Shown here: positions 27,803 to 38,148 of the stretch, one piece after another
Numbering within the stretch: position 1 is the first letter of the stretch
Layout of the letters: each line of letters opens with the position of its first letter
Source of the DNA: Shimia sp. R9_2
GTDB taxonomy: Bacteria; Pseudomonadota; Alphaproteobacteria; Rhodobacterales; Rhodobacteraceae
Reading direction: 5' to 3'
Length of the DNA stretch: 64,000 nucleotides
Assembly: GCF_017743735.1 (NCBI RefSeq)
Contig: NZ_JAGHRO010000001.1
Span: 248,001-312,000, forward strand
The notes under the pieces: model-generated
What the model was told of the DNA's origin: nothing
Seen by the model: only the letters and a program-made list of their open reading frames with translations
The model's database searches: none
Program-made: the position numbers and the translations under genes

Positions 27803-28786
27803 ATGCTGCGATGGGGGATCATCGGAACCGGGTTTATTTCGCATGCCATGCTCGGCGCGATCCGCGCCAATGAGCGCTCTTCTGTCGCCATGATCTGCGG
27901 CCGCAACGAGACGGCGCTGGATGCGCTTGCCGCGCAGTATGACATCCCGGCCAGCACCACCGATCAGGCAACCCTGCTCGCCAACGCGGATGTGGATGTG
28001 GTCTATATCGCGCTGCCCAACCATCTGCACCGGGCCGCCACCGAAGCCGCCATGGCCGCAGGCAAACCCGTGCTATGTGAGAAATCCCTGACCACAACCA
28101 TGGACGACGCCACCGCCCTTGCCGCCTCGGTACGAAAGGCAGAGACCTTCTTTGTGGAAGGTCTGATGTATCTCGCCCACCCCCTGATGGAGCAGCTTGT
28201 GACCGTGCTGCGCGATCCATCTGTGGGGGAGTTGCGGTCTGTGTCGGGGTTTTATGCCGCCGATATCTGGCAGGTGGTCAATCCGGCGGGAGGCGGCACG
28301 CTTTATAATCTCGGCTGTTATCCGGCCTCACTGCTGCATCTGGTGGTGCAAACCATGTGCGGAGAGGAGGCCTTTGCCGCCCGGCAACTCACAGGCTTTG
28401 GCAACCTTGGCAAGGACGCCACCTTGCAGGATACAAGTGTCTCTGTGCGGTTTGACAATGGTGTTCTGGCCAATCTGCACAGCACGGATGGCCATGGTCT
28501 GGCACATGAATTCGTGATCGTGACCACCAAAGGCACGCTGCGGTTTGTCACCAATCCCTGGCTGCCTGAACCGGGCGAAAGCCGCATGATCTGGCAGCCT
28601 TACGACGGCCCTGCGCGCGACATCGTGGTGCGTTCTGAGCAGGATGCCTTCAATCATCAGACCCGCATGGTAGAGCGCGCGCTGCGCAGCGGAGCCAAAG
28701 CCGCAGACCGGCCCAGTCCACGGCTCTCAGACAGTCTGGAAATCATGCAGTTTCTGACAGAATGGGAGGCGGCCTGCCGCCCCTAG
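27803..28786 (+). CDS. Gfo/Idh/MocA-family oxidoreductase
   Basis: A 327-residue NAD(P)-dependent oxidoreductase. GIIGTGFIS at 5-13 is the nucleotide loop, and the catalytic-lysine motif appears as CEKS (K94) where most members have EKP. FVEGLMYLAHP and a GGTLYNLGCYP block follow. It probably oxidises or reduces a sugar or cyclitol. It stands alone upstream of, and convergent with, the rhamnose genes; its stop is 7 bases from the rfbA stop. Not clearly part of that pathway. Confidence 0.88.
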   Translation: MLRWGIIGTGFISHAMLGAIRANERSSVAMICGRNETALDALAAQYDIPASTTDQATLLANADVDVVYIALPNHLHRAATEAAMAAGKPVLCEKSLTTTMDDATALAASVRKAETFFVEGLMYLAHPLMEQLVTVLRDPSVGELRSVSGFYAADIWQVVNPAGGGTLYNLGCYPASLLHLVVQTMCGEEAFAARQLTGFGNLGKDATLQDTSVSVRFDNGVLANLHSTDGHGLAHEFVIVTTKGTLRFVTNPWLPEPGESRMIWQPYDGPARDIVVRSEQDAFNHQTRMVERALRSGAKAADRPSPRLSDSLEIMQFLTEWEAACRP

Positions 28787-28793
28787 GCCGCGT

Positions 28794-29672
28794 TCAGGTC
28801 TCTGCCAGGATCTTCGCCAGATAGGCACCATAGGCGCTTTTCTCAAAGAGCTTGGCGCGCTCGGCAAGCTGCTCCACCGAAATCCAGCCGCGATCAAAGG
28901 CGATCTCTTCCAGACAGCCGGTCTGCAGCCCTTGCCGGTTTTCCAGCGTGCGCACAAAATTGCTCGCGTCCAGCAGCGAAGCGTGCGTGCCGGTATCAAG
29001 CCAGGCATAACCCCGCCCCATGGTCTCGACATGGAGTTTGCCCTCGGTCAGATAGGTCTGCAGCAGATCGGTGATCTCAAGCTCCCCGCGCGGGGAAGGT
29101 TTGACACTGCGCGCCCGCTCCGGCGCTTCCTGATCAAGGAAATACAGCCCAGTCACCGCATAGTTGGAAGGGGGCACCGCCGGCTTTTCCACGATCTCAC
29201 GCGCCTGCCCATCCGCATCAAAAGACACCACGCCATAACGCTCCGGATCCAGCACATGATAGCCAAAAACTGTGCCGCCAACCACGCGCTGATCCGCTGC
29301 TGCCAGCACCTCAGGGAGGCCGTGACCAAAGAAGATATTGTCGCCAAGCACCAATGTGGAGGGCGCCCCATCCAGAAACTCTTCTGCAAGAATAAAGGCC
29401 TGCGCCAGCCCATCCGGTGACGGCTGAACCACATAGGTGAGCGAGATCCCCCACTGACTACCATCCCCGAGGAGCCGCTTGAACTGCTCCTGATCCTGCG
29501 GCGTCGTGATGATGCAGATCTCGCGAATGCCTGCCAGCATCAGCACCGAAACCGGATAGTAGATCATCGGTTTGTCATAGATCGGCAAAAGCTGTTTTGA
29601 GACAGCCATGGTGACCGGATGCAGGCGTGAACCCGTCCCGCCCGCCAGAATGATGCCTTTGCGCTGTGTCAT
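28794..29672 (-). CDS. rfbA: Glucose-1-phosphate thymidylyltransferase
   Basis: A 292-residue RmlA. IILAGGTGSRLHPVT at about 7-21, KQLLPIYDKPMIYYP and GDNIFFG are diagnostic. It makes dTDP-glucose from dTTP and glucose-1-phosphate, the first step of dTDP-L-rhamnose synthesis. It is the last gene of the minus-strand rfbC-B-D-A cluster, beginning 2 bases past rfbD. Confidence 0.95.
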   Translation of the reverse strand: MTQRKGIILAGGTGSRLHPVTMAVSKQLLPIYDKPMIYYPVSVLMLAGIREICIITTPQDQEQFKRLLGDGSQWGISLTYVVQPSPDGLAQAFILAEEFLDGAPSTLVLGDNIFFGHGLPEVLAAADQRVVGGTVFGYHVLDPERYGVVSFDADGQAREIVEKPAVPPSNYAVTGLYFLDQEAPERARSVKPSPRGELEITDLLQTYLTEGKLHVETMGRGYAWLDTGTHASLLDASNFVRTLENRQGLQTGCLEEIAFDRGWISVEQLAERAKLFEKSAYGAYLAKILAET

Positions 29673-29674
29673 AT

Positions 29675-30538
29675 CTATCTGTCCAATTTCTTCAAAACGT
29701 CCGCCAACTCAATGCGCCAATCAGACCGCTCGATGCCCAAGCTGGCAAGCGTCTGACTGTTATCCAGACGGGAATTTTTGGGCCGCGCGGCCGGGGTTGG
29801 ATAGGCGCTGCTTGGAATGTTTTCGACCGCGCAGCTCAGCCCCGCCTGCGCAAAGATCTCTCGGGCAAAATCTGCCCAGCTCACATCCGGTCCGCCCGAA
29901 AGGTGATAGGTGCCGCTTTGCTCCGGTTGCGCTGTGAGAGTGCGCGCAACGGTCAGACAGCTCTGCGCGATATGGGCCGCGCTGGTCGGTCCGCCGATCT
30001 GATCAGCCACAATGGTGAGACCGTCGCGCTCGCCCCCAAGCCGCAGCATGGTTTTGACAAAGTTATTGCCATGCTCGGAAAACACCCAGGAGGTGCGCAG
30101 GATCGCATGGGTGCCACCCGCTGCACGCACCGCCTCTTCGCCCGCCAGTTTGGAGCGGCCATAAGCCCCCAACGGCGCGGTGGGATGGTCTGTTGCAAGG
30201 GGCGTATCGCCCGCGCCGTCAAAGACGTAATCGGTTGAAATATGCACAAACGGCAGACCCCGATCGGCACAGGCCGCAGCAATCCCCCCCGGAGTGGTGC
30301 CGTTTATTGCGGTCGCAACCGCCTCATCACTCTCCGCCTGATCCACTGCCGTATATGCCACCGCATTGATCACAACATCCGCATCTGTCGTCCTGACCAG
30401 CGCGGCGCAGGCATCGGGCTGGGTAAAATCGGCTTGGCTGCGATCCACCGCTTCAATGGTCAGATCAGCCTCCGCTTCATCACAGGCGATCAACGCCCTC
30501 GCCACCTGGCCGGACTTGCCAAAAACCAGTGCCTTCAT
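29675..30538 (-). CDS. rfbD: dTDP-4-dehydrorhamnose reductase
   Basis: A 287-residue Rml[15 protein letters not shown] at the N-terminus binds [15 protein letters not shown] carries part of the active site, and YGRSKLAGE gives the Y-x3-K pair. It performs the final reduction to dTDP-L-rhamnose. The start overlaps the rfbB stop by 4 bases. Confidence 0.94.
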   Translation of the reverse strand: MKALVFGKSGQVARALIACDEAEADLTIEAVDRSQADFTQPDACAALVRTTDADVVINAVAYTAVDQAESDEAVATAINGTTPGGIAAACADRGLPFVHISTDYVFDGAGDTPLATDHPTAPLGAYGRSKLAGEEAVRAAGGTHAILRTSWVFSEHGNNFVKTMLRLGGERDGLTIVADQIGGPTSAAHIAQSCLTVARTLTAQPEQSGTYHLSGGPDVSWADFAREIFAQAGLSCAVENIPSSAYPTPAARPKNSRLDNSQTLASLGIERSDWRIELADVLKKLDR

Positions 30539-31617
30539 GACGCATCAGCCGCATCTTTGGCACTGCGGTCCGCATCTTCGCCAATGCGTTCTCCCACGCG
30601 ATGCCGATTGAGCAGCGGCTGCCACCAGGTCTCATTGTCCAGATACCAGGCCACGGTTTTGCGCAGCCCTTCCTCCACGGTGACCGATGGACGCCAGCCC
30701 AGCTCTTCGCGAATGCGGGCCGGGTCAATCGCATAGCGCGCATCATGGCCCGGGCGATCGGTCACAAAGGTGATCAGATCGGCATAGGCCCCGCTCTCCC
30801 GCGGACGCAGGTCATCAAGGATCGCACAGAGCGTCTGCACCAGTTGCAGGTTGGTGCGCTCATTCTCGCCGCCAATGTTGTAGGTCCGCCCAACAACGCC
30901 CTGTTTCACCACCGTCAGCAACGCATCGGCGTGGTCTTCCACATAAAGCCAGTCCCGCACATTGGACCCGTCCCCGTAGATCGGCAGGGGCTTTCCTGCG
31001 AGGGCGTTCAGGATCACAACGGGAATGAGCTTTTCCGGGAAGTGATACGGCCCATAGTTGTTAGAACAATTGGTCAGCAGAACCGGCAGCCCGTAGGTCT
31101 CCGCCCAGGCCCGCACCAGATGGTCTGAGGCCGCTTTTGAGGCGGAATAGGGACTGCGCGGATCATAGGCGGTGTCCTCAGTAAACTGCACTTCCGGATC
31201 CGCTGGCAGGCTGCCATAAACCTCATCCGTTGAGATGTGGTGGAAGCGAAACCCCTCCGGTTTGCCTTTCTCAATCCAATACTGGCGCGCCGCCTCCAGC
31301 ATGTTGAATGTGCCGGTGATATTGGTCTCGATAAAATCACCGGGGCCATCAATGGAGCGGTCCACATGGGATTCCGCCGCCAGATGCATCACCACATCCG
31401 GCTGATGCGTTGTGAAGACCTGATTGAGCGCCTTGCGGTCGCGGATGTCCACCTGCGCAAAGCTGTAGTTCGGGCTGTCCGCAACCGATGCCACATTCTC
31501 CAGACAGGCCGCATAGGTCAGCGCATCCACGTTCACCACGCGATGTCCAGCGGCAATCGCCTGACGCACCACAGCAGAGCCAATGAACCCTGCGCCACCG
31601 GTCACAAGAATCTTCAT
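30535..31617 (-). CDS. rfbB: dTDP-glucose 4,6-dehydratase
   Basis: The start at 31617 gives 360 residues opening with [14 protein letters not shown], the NAD-binding motif; an in-frame start 33 bases upstream adds residues not seen in the family. Active-site T130, D131 and E132 lie in STDEVYG, and Y157/K161 in YSASK. It converts dTDP-glucose to the 4-keto-6-deoxy sugar. Second gene of the rhamnose operon. Confidence 0.95.
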   Translation of the reverse strand: MKILVTGGAGFIGSAVVRQAIAAGHRVVNVDALTYAACLENVASVADSPNYSFAQVDIRDRKALNQVFTTHQPDVVMHLAAESHVDRSIDGPGDFIETNITGTFNMLEAARQYWIEKGKPEGFRFHHISTDEVYGSLPADPEVQFTEDTAYDPRSPYSASKAASDHLVRAWAETYGLPVLLTNCSNNYGPYHFPEKLIPVVILNALAGKPLPIYGDGSNVRDWLYVEDHADALLTVVKQGVVGRTYNIGGENERTNLQLVQTLCAILDDLRPRESGAYADLITFVTDRPGHDARYAIDPARIREELGWRPSVTVEEGLRKTVAWYLDNETWWQPLLNRHRVGERIGEDADRSAKDAADAS

Positions 31618-31621
31618 CGCG

Positions 31622-32176
31622 TCATCCTTCCCACGTAAACGGGCTGTCAAAGTCTTTCAGTGCTGGCGCAGCTTTGTCTTTGTCAGACAGAATCACCGCA
31701 CCGTCGTGGCCCCAGTCCACGCCGCAGCTGTCCCAATGCACCGCCCCATCGCAATCCGGCGCATAGTAATCGGTGCATTTGTAGATGATTTCAGTCATCG
31801 GCGCGCGGGTGATGAACCCGTGCAGAAACCCTTTGGGCGCCAGAAGCTGTTTGCCGTTTTCCGCGCTCAGCTCCACAGCCACATGTTGCCCGTAGGTGGG
31901 CGAACCCCTGCGCACATCCACGACAACGTCGAGCAATGCGCCCTGTCCGCAGCGCACCAATTTGTCCTGCGCATGTGGCGGAGACTGAAAATGCAAACCA
32001 CGAACCGTACCCACCTCCGCAGACATCGAATGGTTGTCCTGCACAAACTCCAGATCAATACCGTGCTCAAGCATGCGCTGCTTGTTCCAGCTCTCCGAAA
32101 AGAACCCCCGCGCATCCCCGAAGCGTGCTGGTGTCAGGATAAGCACCCCGTCCAGCGCTGTTGTTTCTACCTGCAT
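31622..32176 (-). CDS. rfbC: dTDP-4-dehydrorhamnose 3,5-epimerase
   Basis: The start at 32176 yields 184 residues, the usual RmlC size; in-frame ATGs at 32182, 32188 and 32209 are alternatives. RGLHFQ supplies the catalytic H62, and KGFLHGF and an IYKCTDYY segment complete the cupin active site. First gene of the rhamnose operon on the minus strand, so its promoter lies around 32180-32300, next to the ugd stop. Confidence 0.93.
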   Translation of the reverse strand: MQVETTALDGVLILTPARFGDARGFFSESWNKQRMLEHGIDLEFVQDNHSMSAEVGTVRGLHFQSPPHAQDKLVRCGQGALLDVVVDVRRGSPTYGQHVAVELSAENGKQLLAPKGFLHGFITRAPMTEIIYKCTDYYAPDCDGAVHWDSCGVDWGHDGAVILSDKDKAAPALKDFDSPFTWEG

Positions 32177-32303
32177 CGTCATTCCCATCGCAAAAGCGGT
32201 CACAAACAATCGCTTTATAAACGCATAGTTAGCGTCAGTGGCATTGGCAACTCAGACGAGCGCTCAGGGAGATCTCTACATCAAGACGCGGTCAAGCCCG
32301 CGC

Positions 32304-33470
32304 TCAATCCGCGCCAAACAGATCCCGCGTGAAGACTTTGCTTTCCACATCCAGAAGATCGTCTGTCATACGGTTGGCCACAATCACATCGGCCTCCGCC
32401 TTGAAGGCATCAATGTCACGCACCACCCGCGAGCGGAAGAAGTCCTCTTCCTCAAGCACCGGCTCATAGACAATCACCTCAACGCCCTTGGCTTTCAGAC
32501 GCTTCATGATGCCCTGCACAGAGCTTTGGCGGAAATTGTCCGAGCCCGCCTTCATCACCAGACGATAGATGCCCACAACCCGCGGCCCCTTCATCAGGAT
32601 CTGATCGGAGAGATAATCTTTGCGCGTGCGGTTGGCGTCCACAATTGCGCGGATCAGGTTTTGCGGCACATGGTTGTAATTCGCCAGAAGCTGCTTTGTG
32701 TCCTTGGGCAGACAATAGCCGCCATAGCCAAAAGACGGGTTGTTGTAGTGATCCCCAATGCGCGGATCGAGGCTGATGCCCTCGATGATCTGGCGCGAGT
32801 CCATGCCACCAGCGATGGCATAGCTGTCGAGCTCATTGAAGAAGGCTACACGCATCGCCAGGTACGTGTTGGCAAAAAGCTTGATCGCCTCTGCCTCCTG
32901 CGGATCGGTGAAGCGCACTTCCACATCCTTGCGCACCGCGCCTTCCAACAGAAGATCCGCAAAGATCCGCGCCCGCTCCGACTGCTCCCCCACAATGATC
33001 CGGCTTGGATGCAGGTTGTCATAAAGCGCCCGGCCCTCACGCAGAAACTCAGGGGAGAAGATCACCTGATCCGTATCCAGCTGCGCCCGAATGTCAGTCA
33101 CATAACCAACCGGAATGGTGGATTTGATCACGATCGTCGCGGAGGTGTTCACAGCGATCACCCGATTGATCACGGCCTCAACGCTGGAGGTGTCAAAATA
33201 GTTGGTTTTCGAATCATAATTTGTCGGCGTCGCGACAATCACAAAATCCGCATCTGTGTAAGCTGCCGCGGCATCGGTGGTTGCGGTCAAGCTCAGCTCC
33301 CGCGAGGTCAGAAACTCTTCCAGCTCCGCATCCACAATAGGACACTTGCGCTCATTGACCATCTGCACCCGCGCCTCAGACACGTCGACAGCGACAACCT
33401 CATTGCTCTGAGCCAACAAAACCGCATTTGACAGCCCAACATACCCCAAACCCGCAACAGCAATTTTCAT
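32304..33470 (-). CDS. ugd: UDP-glucose 6-dehydrogenase
   Basis: A 388-residue enzyme. [12 protein letters not shown] (3-14) binds NAD, EFLREG includes E141, and the catalytic C253 is in [12 protein letters not shown]. This short form, with [14 protein letters not shown] in the dimer helix, matches the Ugd type of many capsule loci. It oxidises UDP-glucose to UDP-glucuronate. It is the last high-GC gene before the A/T-rich island and is probably monocistronic. Confidence 0.94.
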   Translation of the reverse strand: MKIAVAGLGYVGLSNAVLLAQSNEVVAVDVSEARVQMVNERKCPIVDAELEEFLTSRELSLTATTDAAAAYTDADFVIVATPTNYDSKTNYFDTSSVEAVINRVIAVNTSATIVIKSTIPVGYVTDIRAQLDTDQVIFSPEFLREGRALYDNLHPSRIIVGEQSERARIFADLLLEGAVRKDVEVRFTDPQEAEAIKLFANTYLAMRVAFFNELDSYAIAGGMDSRQIIEGISLDPRIGDHYNNPSFGYGGYCLPKDTKQLLANYNHVPQNLIRAIVDANRTRKDYLSDQILMKGPRVVGIYRLVMKAGSDNFRQSSVQGIMKRLKAKGVEVIVYEPVLEEEDFFRSRVVRDIDAFKAEADVIVANRMTDDLLDVESKVFTRDLFGAD

Positions 33471-33708
33471 TCAAATGGTCCCTTTTCGAATGTGTTACTT
33501 GGAGCATGCTTTGAAATAGGAGTCTAGTTTCTCGGTGGGGCAATTCGACCGGGTTCATTGGTTGTTTAGACCAACTGCTAATCGAGAGAATAAAATCTAA
33601 GAAATTGTCGGTTCAAATTTTGACTTTAAACTAGAGCTAGCTAAGAAGACGCCTTGGCTCTTTCAAGCTCAATGATTGCCACTTCTCATATCCTCAAACC
33701 AGTTTACC

Positions 33709-34611
33709 TTATGGCGAAAATCTAAGTGAAACGTCCCAACACAGCGCTTTCACACGAATTACGCTATTGCCGTTCACGGAAACCGCGGGACTAAGTCCTC
33801 CGGTAGCAATCCACTGCCCGTGGCTAAGCGGCGCATTGTAGCGTTCCGCTAGCGCTATGAAATCTCGTGCAGCCCCTAATGGCCCACCAATTACATTTTG
33901 CGCAAGCGCGTCGGTAGCGAGGGGCCGGCTATCTAACCAAGTCTCTACCTTAAAGTTTTGGGCCAACAAATCTTCACTGTATGCTTGGACCCCAGAAATC
34001 CAGAGGGCCCCTGCTCCCGCCCGGTCACAAACTTGGGCTCTCAGCTCCGGTTTAAGCCCCTCCGGCAAAACGGTCGCCGGGAGCTCAAACCCAATTCCCA
34101 TCTGTGAAAAGCGCCAACCGCCCGTATTGTCTTTGGACAGCTGAAGCATGATCTCCGGTTCCGCAAGCGGGTTTCTCAACCCTTGAATTGAAATATTGTC
34201 CCGCCCCGAACACACTTCCTCCGAACTCAACGGGCCAAAAAACGCTTCATCGTTCTCGAATACTTTACGCGACCAAGCATTAACTCCACCAATTTTCCAG
34301 GCTGACGGCCTTGGAACCTGAGCGAAAGAAACACCATAGCATTGTTCTATATCTTCCGGCAGCATTTCGACCGACAGTTTCGCATCAGCTGAGGCACCTC
34401 GTGCGACCTCCAATGCATTCTTAACTTCCATGTGGCTGAGCATCGCCGTTTCCCACCAAATTTCCATCAGTCCTTTGTGTCTGTCTAACAACAAAAACAC
34501 CGAATTTTTGCAAGCCTTCAATGTACAGTTTGGAAGTTCCAACTTGCACGTGCCGTAGGCTCTGAGTAATGTCCCGAAAAATTCGTCAGAAGTCGATATG
34601 CACAGCGTCAT
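33709..34611 (-). CDS. 2-keto-4-pentenoate hydratase-fold (FAH superfamily-like) protein
   Basis: A 300-residue protein that I recognise only distantly. The second half follows hydratase/decarboxylase enzymes of the MhpD type: SAWKIGG near 103-109, the acidic pair in AEPEI (E151, E153) and E176 in GFELP as candidate metal ligands, NVIGGPLGAARDF at 239-251, and GQWIATGGLSP at 265-275, where the family has a LTGSLTP-like turn. Those enzymes add or remove water on 2-keto acids. The first 70 residues are not recognisable. It is divergent from the large polysaccharide operon with only 48 bases between start codons, so they may be co-regulated. A role on a 2-keto sugar acid is speculation. Base composition is low GC. 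Confidence 0.6.
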   Translation of the reverse strand: MTLCISTSDEFFGTLLRAYGTCKLELPNCTLKACKNSVFLLLDRHKGLMEIWWETAMLSHMEVKNALEVARGASADAKLSVEMLPEDIEQCYGVSFAQVPRPSAWKIGGVNAWSRKVFENDEAFFGPLSSEEVCSGRDNISIQGLRNPLAEPEIMLQLSKDNTGGWRFSQMGIGFELPATVLPEGLKPELRAQVCDRAGAGALWISGVQAYSEDLLAQNFKVETWLDSRPLATDALAQNVIGGPLGAARDFIALAERYNAPLSHGQWIATGGLSPAVSVNGNSVIRVKALCWDVSLRFSP

Positions 34612-34659
34612 ATCAACTTATAGTAGAATCCAAATCGAGCCGAAAACGAGTGAACCAAT

Positions 34660-35700
34660 ATGAAGTTGCGAACCGCGATTATCGGCTATGGGAAGATGGG
34701 AAAAATCCGCCACAAAGCGATGGAAAGCCATGGTGGCTTTGACGTCGTTGTTGCCTGCGATACAGCAATAGACCCAAGCGCCACTGTACCTATGGTCACT
34801 AGACCTTCAGATGTCTATGATTTCGCACCCGATGTTGTAGTTTGTAGCGTACCGAACATATTTATACCTGACTTGGTTTGCACTGCACTGAGTCATGGCA
34901 AACATGTGTTTTGCGAAAAACCTCCTGGTCGCAACTCGTCTGATGTCCAAAAAATGATCACCGCGGAGCGGGCAGCAGGCGGCTCAGTTCTTAAATTTGG
35001 CTTCAACCATAGAGTGCATGATGCGATTGAGGAAGCGCAAAAACTCCTTTCCGCAGGCACCATGGGAGACCTATACTTCATGCGCGGGGTGTATGGTAAA
35101 GCAGGTGGGCCGGACTATGCAAAAAACTGGCGTAACGACCCGGAGCAATCTGGGGGCGGTATCTTAATAGATCAAGGCATCCACATGCTTGATTTATTCC
35201 AAATGTTTGCAGGTAATTTCTGTGACATACAAAGCTTTGTACAGCGAAAATTTTGGACGGAGGTCCCTGTAGAAGACAATGCGTTTGCATTGATGAAAAC
35301 CCCCCAAGGGGTTGTCGCATCATTGCATTCATCAGCGACACAATGGCAACACACCTTCCGACTAGAGCTATATCTTCGCAATGGTTTTATCTCTGTAGAC
35401 GGCATTCTCTCCGCGTCTGGAAGCTACGGAGCGGAAGTCTTAAATATCGCTATCAATCGCTTAGATAGCTCCGGAAACCCATCTCCGAACCCAGAACTGC
35501 AAGAAATCCGGTTTACCCAAGACCTGTCTTGGAACAAAGAAGTTGCAGAGTTTTACGATGCCGTCGTGCACGGGAAACCCATAAAGTGTGGTACCTCACA
35601 ACAAGCATTAGACGTTATGCAGCTTGTAGAAGCGATTTATCAAGCGGACCCTGAATGGAGCCAAACGCTGCGAACCTCCGCGACGGAAGTCACAGGATAA
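34660..35700 (+). CDS. Gfo/Idh/MocA-family sugar oxidoreductase (island operon, gene 1)
   Basis: A 346-residue NAD(P)-dependent oxidoreductase with GYGKMG at 9-14 and the classic EKPPG motif (E86-K87-P88) for the catalytic lysine; FGFNHRVHDA and GGILIDQGIHMLDL provide the substrate-domain D and H. It probably oxidises a sugar or its nucleotide form. First gene of an eleven-gene plus-strand run. No strong ribosome site is visible. The next gene follows after 4 bases. Confidence 0.87.
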   Translation: MKLRTAIIGYGKMGKIRHKAMESHGGFDVVVACDTAIDPSATVPMVTRPSDVYDFAPDVVVCSVPNIFIPDLVCTALSHGKHVFCEKPPGRNSSDVQKMITAERAAGGSVLKFGFNHRVHDAIEEAQKLLSAGTMGDLYFMRGVYGKAGGPDYAKNWRNDPEQSGGGILIDQGIHMLDLFQMFAGNFCDIQSFVQRKFWTEVPVEDNAFALMKTPQGVVASLHSSATQWQHTFRLELYLRNGFISVDGILSASGSYGAEVLNIAINRLDSSGNPSPNPELQEIRFTQDLSWNKEVAEFYDAVVHGKPIKCGTSQQALDVMQLVEAIYQADPEWSQTLRTSATEVTG

Positions 35701-35704
35701 AGTC

Positions 35705-36673
35705 ATGCAATCACCCGTTTTTCTAGATCACTTACCTGACTTTGAGAAGATTGGAGGAGATAAACCAGCAAGATATAGATGGCAACGCAACCAGTCGCTA
35801 CTTCAACTCCTGCTAGACTCCGAGACCATATGGACAAAACGTTGCGCCTGCCCCGCTTGCGGAGAGCAGTCGACAAACTGTAAAAGCTTTTCAAAGGCCC
35901 TCCTCGACTTCCAACGCTGCACCAAGTGTAATTCAATTTTTGCGCAGCGCGTGCCTACACAAGAGAAACTAGATCAACTGCGTATCGAGTTCATAGAAGA
36001 CGGTCCGCCTGAAAAAGACCGTGAGTTCGAGTTTATTTCTTTGCTCAATTGGGTGAGCATTACAGAAGCTAGAATTGAGCGTTCTCTCGATCATGTGGTC
36101 GACATCCGTTTCTCCAGTCAAATGGCAGGCTGGAAGGAAACAACCGAGCGCTTAAGCCACAACCGAACCTGGGACTTTATTGATTTGTCTCCGGACACTT
36201 GCGATTTCACTGACCTCAGCGCGGCACTTTCTCAGAGTTCTCCAAAAGCAGTTCTCTTGCCCGTAGAACTGGATAGGGTCGCAAACCCGGAAATGCTGCT
36301 CAACGCCATAAAGAAGAGTTGCCCAAAGCAAACAGTCCTGTTTATTGCCAGTTCATGCGCGGATGGCTTGGAGTACGAAATCCTTGGAGCGGACTCCCCA
36401 AGTTTTGTTCCGCTCGACCGGTTAACTGTTTTCTCGATTTCCGGTTTGCAAAGCCTCTGCAATAAAGTTGGACTTTCGGTGCTGGAATGCTCGACCCCAG
36501 GCAGATTAGACGCGGTGATTCTGGACACCCATTTCAAAAGCGAAGAAAACTCAAATATCCCCTTCTGGTCGGGCTTCTTCAAAGACGCGGACAACAACCG
36601 GCTGCGTGACCTTCAGATTCTCCTCCAGCGCAGCCTAAAGTCAGGCATATTGCGTTTCGTTGCAGAAACCTAG
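35705..36673 (+). CDS. Zinc-ribbon, methyltransferase-like protein
   Basis: A 322-residue protein. The N-terminus has two CxxC pairs, C49/C52 and C72/C75, forming a probable zinc ribbon as in sugar C-methyltransferases of the Methyltransf_13 type. The C-terminal part, SFVPLDRLTVFSISGL followed by AGL-like VGLSVLECSTPGRLD, matches the end of class I SAM-dependent methyltransferases. The glycine-rich SAM loop expected in the middle is not visible (around 108-125 the sequence is VVDIRFSSQMAGWKE), so activity is uncertain. Likely a degenerate or divergent enzyme acting on a sugar intermediate. Confidence 0.6.
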   Translation: MQSPVFLDHLPDFEKIGGDKPARYRWQRNQSLLQLLLDSETIWTKRCACPACGEQSTNCKSFSKALLDFQRCTKCNSIFAQRVPTQEKLDQLRIEFIEDGPPEKDREFEFISLLNWVSITEARIERSLDHVVDIRFSSQMAGWKETTERLSHNRTWDFIDLSPDTCDFTDLSAALSQSSPKAVLLPVELDRVANPEMLLNAIKKSCPKQTVLFIASSCADGLEYEILGADSPSFVPLDRLTVFSISGLQSLCNKVGLSVLECSTPGRLDAVILDTHFKSEENSNIPFWSGFFKDADNNRLRDLQILLQRSLKSGILRFVAET

Positions 36674-36700
36674 GCGCTTCAACCCAAAAGAGTATCACCC

Positions 36701-37327
36701 ATGACCCCGCATTTCCCTACTTCCGCATATGGCAGCTGCGCGAAGTTCGCCGAAGATTACTTTAAAACACTCGCGAGAGCAGCTGAGCTGAGCGACTTGA
36801 GCAAGCTAGACGATGTTGCAGCAGTACTAACCAGAACGATAGAGAACGGTAATTTTGTATTCATCTGTGGCAATGGCGGTTCGGCGGGCATTGCAAATCA
36901 CTCGCTTTGCGATTTTCTAAAGTGCGTACGAACTGACACTGATCTTAGGCCTCGATTTATGTCACTTTCAGCGCACACCGAAATGAACTCGGCGCTGGCT
37001 AATGACATTTCTTACGACGAAGTCTTTGCGTATCAACTTCAGTCAATGGCCAGGCCAGGTGATCTTCTGTGGACTGTATCTTCGTCAGGTGATAGCGAAA
37101 ACGTGGTCCGCGCACTTCAAGTAGCAAAGGACATTGGCCTGAGTTCCATCTCTTTCACCGGTTTTTCAGGTGGGCGGTCGAAAGATCTGGCGGATGTAAA
37201 CGCACACGTTGAAGCACAAAACTATGGCGTCGTCGAAGACATCCATATGGCCTTCATCCACATACTGACCCAGTATTTGAGAATGTCCAACATGGACGCC
37301 AATTTGATCGGGGCACGCAAGTTTTGA
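36701..37327 (+). CDS. GmhA-like SIS-domain phosphosugar isomerase
   Basis: A 208-residue single-SIS protein. GNGGSAG at 57-63, LSAHTEMNSALAND at 89-102, VSSSGDSENV at 126-135 and the late VVEDIHMAFIHIL at 177-189 follow the sedoheptulose-7-phosphate isomerase pattern, including the glutamate/histidine pair near the C-terminus. It interconverts a ketose phosphate and an aldose phosphate. Coupled by a TTGA overlap to the phosphatase gene, an order reminiscent of heptose and KDO pathways. Confidence 0.82.
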   Translation: MTPHFPTSAYGSCAKFAEDYFKTLARAAELSDLSKLDDVAAVLTRTIENGNFVFICGNGGSAGIANHSLCDFLKCVRTDTDLRPRFMSLSAHTEMNSALANDISYDEVFAYQLQSMARPGDLLWTVSSSGDSENVVRALQVAKDIGLSSISFTGFSGGRSKDLADVNAHVEAQNYGVVEDIHMAFIHILTQYLRMSNMDANLIGARKF

Positions 37328-38148
37328 GCCTGTGGTCCGACGTTTCACTCCAAGAACTACATGATTCTGTATGTAAATTGATACCCTTGCTCGTTGATGA
37401 AGTGTTTGGTCAAGACGTGATGACCGAGGAAAAGGGCGACGACGGGCTAGATCTAGTCACGACTATAGACAGAAACATGCAGGCTCGTTTGACAATCGAG
37501 TTGGAGCGCATTCTCTCCGGGTCGGTGGCACTCGGTGAAGAAGAGTTCGCAAACTACGCGGGAGCGGCGCCAGTTTGGCTGGTTGACCCACTAGATGGGA
37601 CAGTCAATTTTGTTGCCGGGCTGCCCGCCTTTAGCGTGTCCGTCGCACTGCTTAGAGATGGCCAACCTGTCCTATCCGCTGTCTACGATGTCCCAAACAA
37701 CACGATGTACTCTGCCATAAAGGGTACGGGATCTTGGTGTGATGGAGCACTTATTAGACCTAAGAAACACGGCGCACGTCTGGCGATCGTTTCCTCAGGT
37801 TTGCTTGCAAACCTCACAAATGAAGCCCCAGAAACTCTCTCCAGCTTGTTAAATAGTTTCAAGCTCCGGAATTTTGGCAGCCAAGCTCTTCATCTTTGCT
37901 ATGTAGCAATGGGCAGCGTGCGCCTCGTAGCAAGCCGCGAAGCAAAGGGTTGGGATGATATAGCTGGCGCTTTGATCGCTCAGGAAGCAGGTATGAAGTA
38001 CGGGCACTATAAAGACTATTCAACAAAGCCTGCATTTGACGAAAACCAACATAGCATCTGCACTCACCCCGAAGCGTTTGAACAATTTCGCGCAGTCTTC
38101 GCTTGTAGTTTGCCAGATACCCTTCCTAACCTGAGGAGCGACCGATGA
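37324..38148 (+). CDS. Inositol-monophosphatase-family sugar phosphatase
   Basis: A 274-residue protein that appears to start with TTG at 37324, overlapping the upstream stop (TTGA). Metal-binding motifs are EEE around 72-74, VDPLDGTVNF at 87-96 (D88, D91), and the late WDDIAGALIAQEAG. It is a lithium-sensitive-type phosphatase that removes phosphate from a small sugar or cyclitol phosphate. In this operon it would act after the SIS isomerase, before nucleotide activation; the exact substrate is unknown. Overlaps the next gene by 4 bases. Confidence 0.85.
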   Translation: MSLWSDVSLQELHDSVCKLIPLLVDEVFGQDVMTEEKGDDGLDLVTTIDRNMQARLTIELERILSGSVALGEEEFANYAGAAPVWLVDPLDGTVNFVAGLPAFSVSVALLRDGQPVLSAVYDVPNNTMYSAIKGTGSWCDGALIRPKKHGARLAIVSSGLLANLTNEAPETLSSLLNSFKLRNFGSQALHLCYVAMGSVRLVASREAKGWDDIAGALIAQEAGMKYGHYKDYSTKPAFDENQHSICTHPEAFEQFRAVFACSLPDTLPNLRSDR

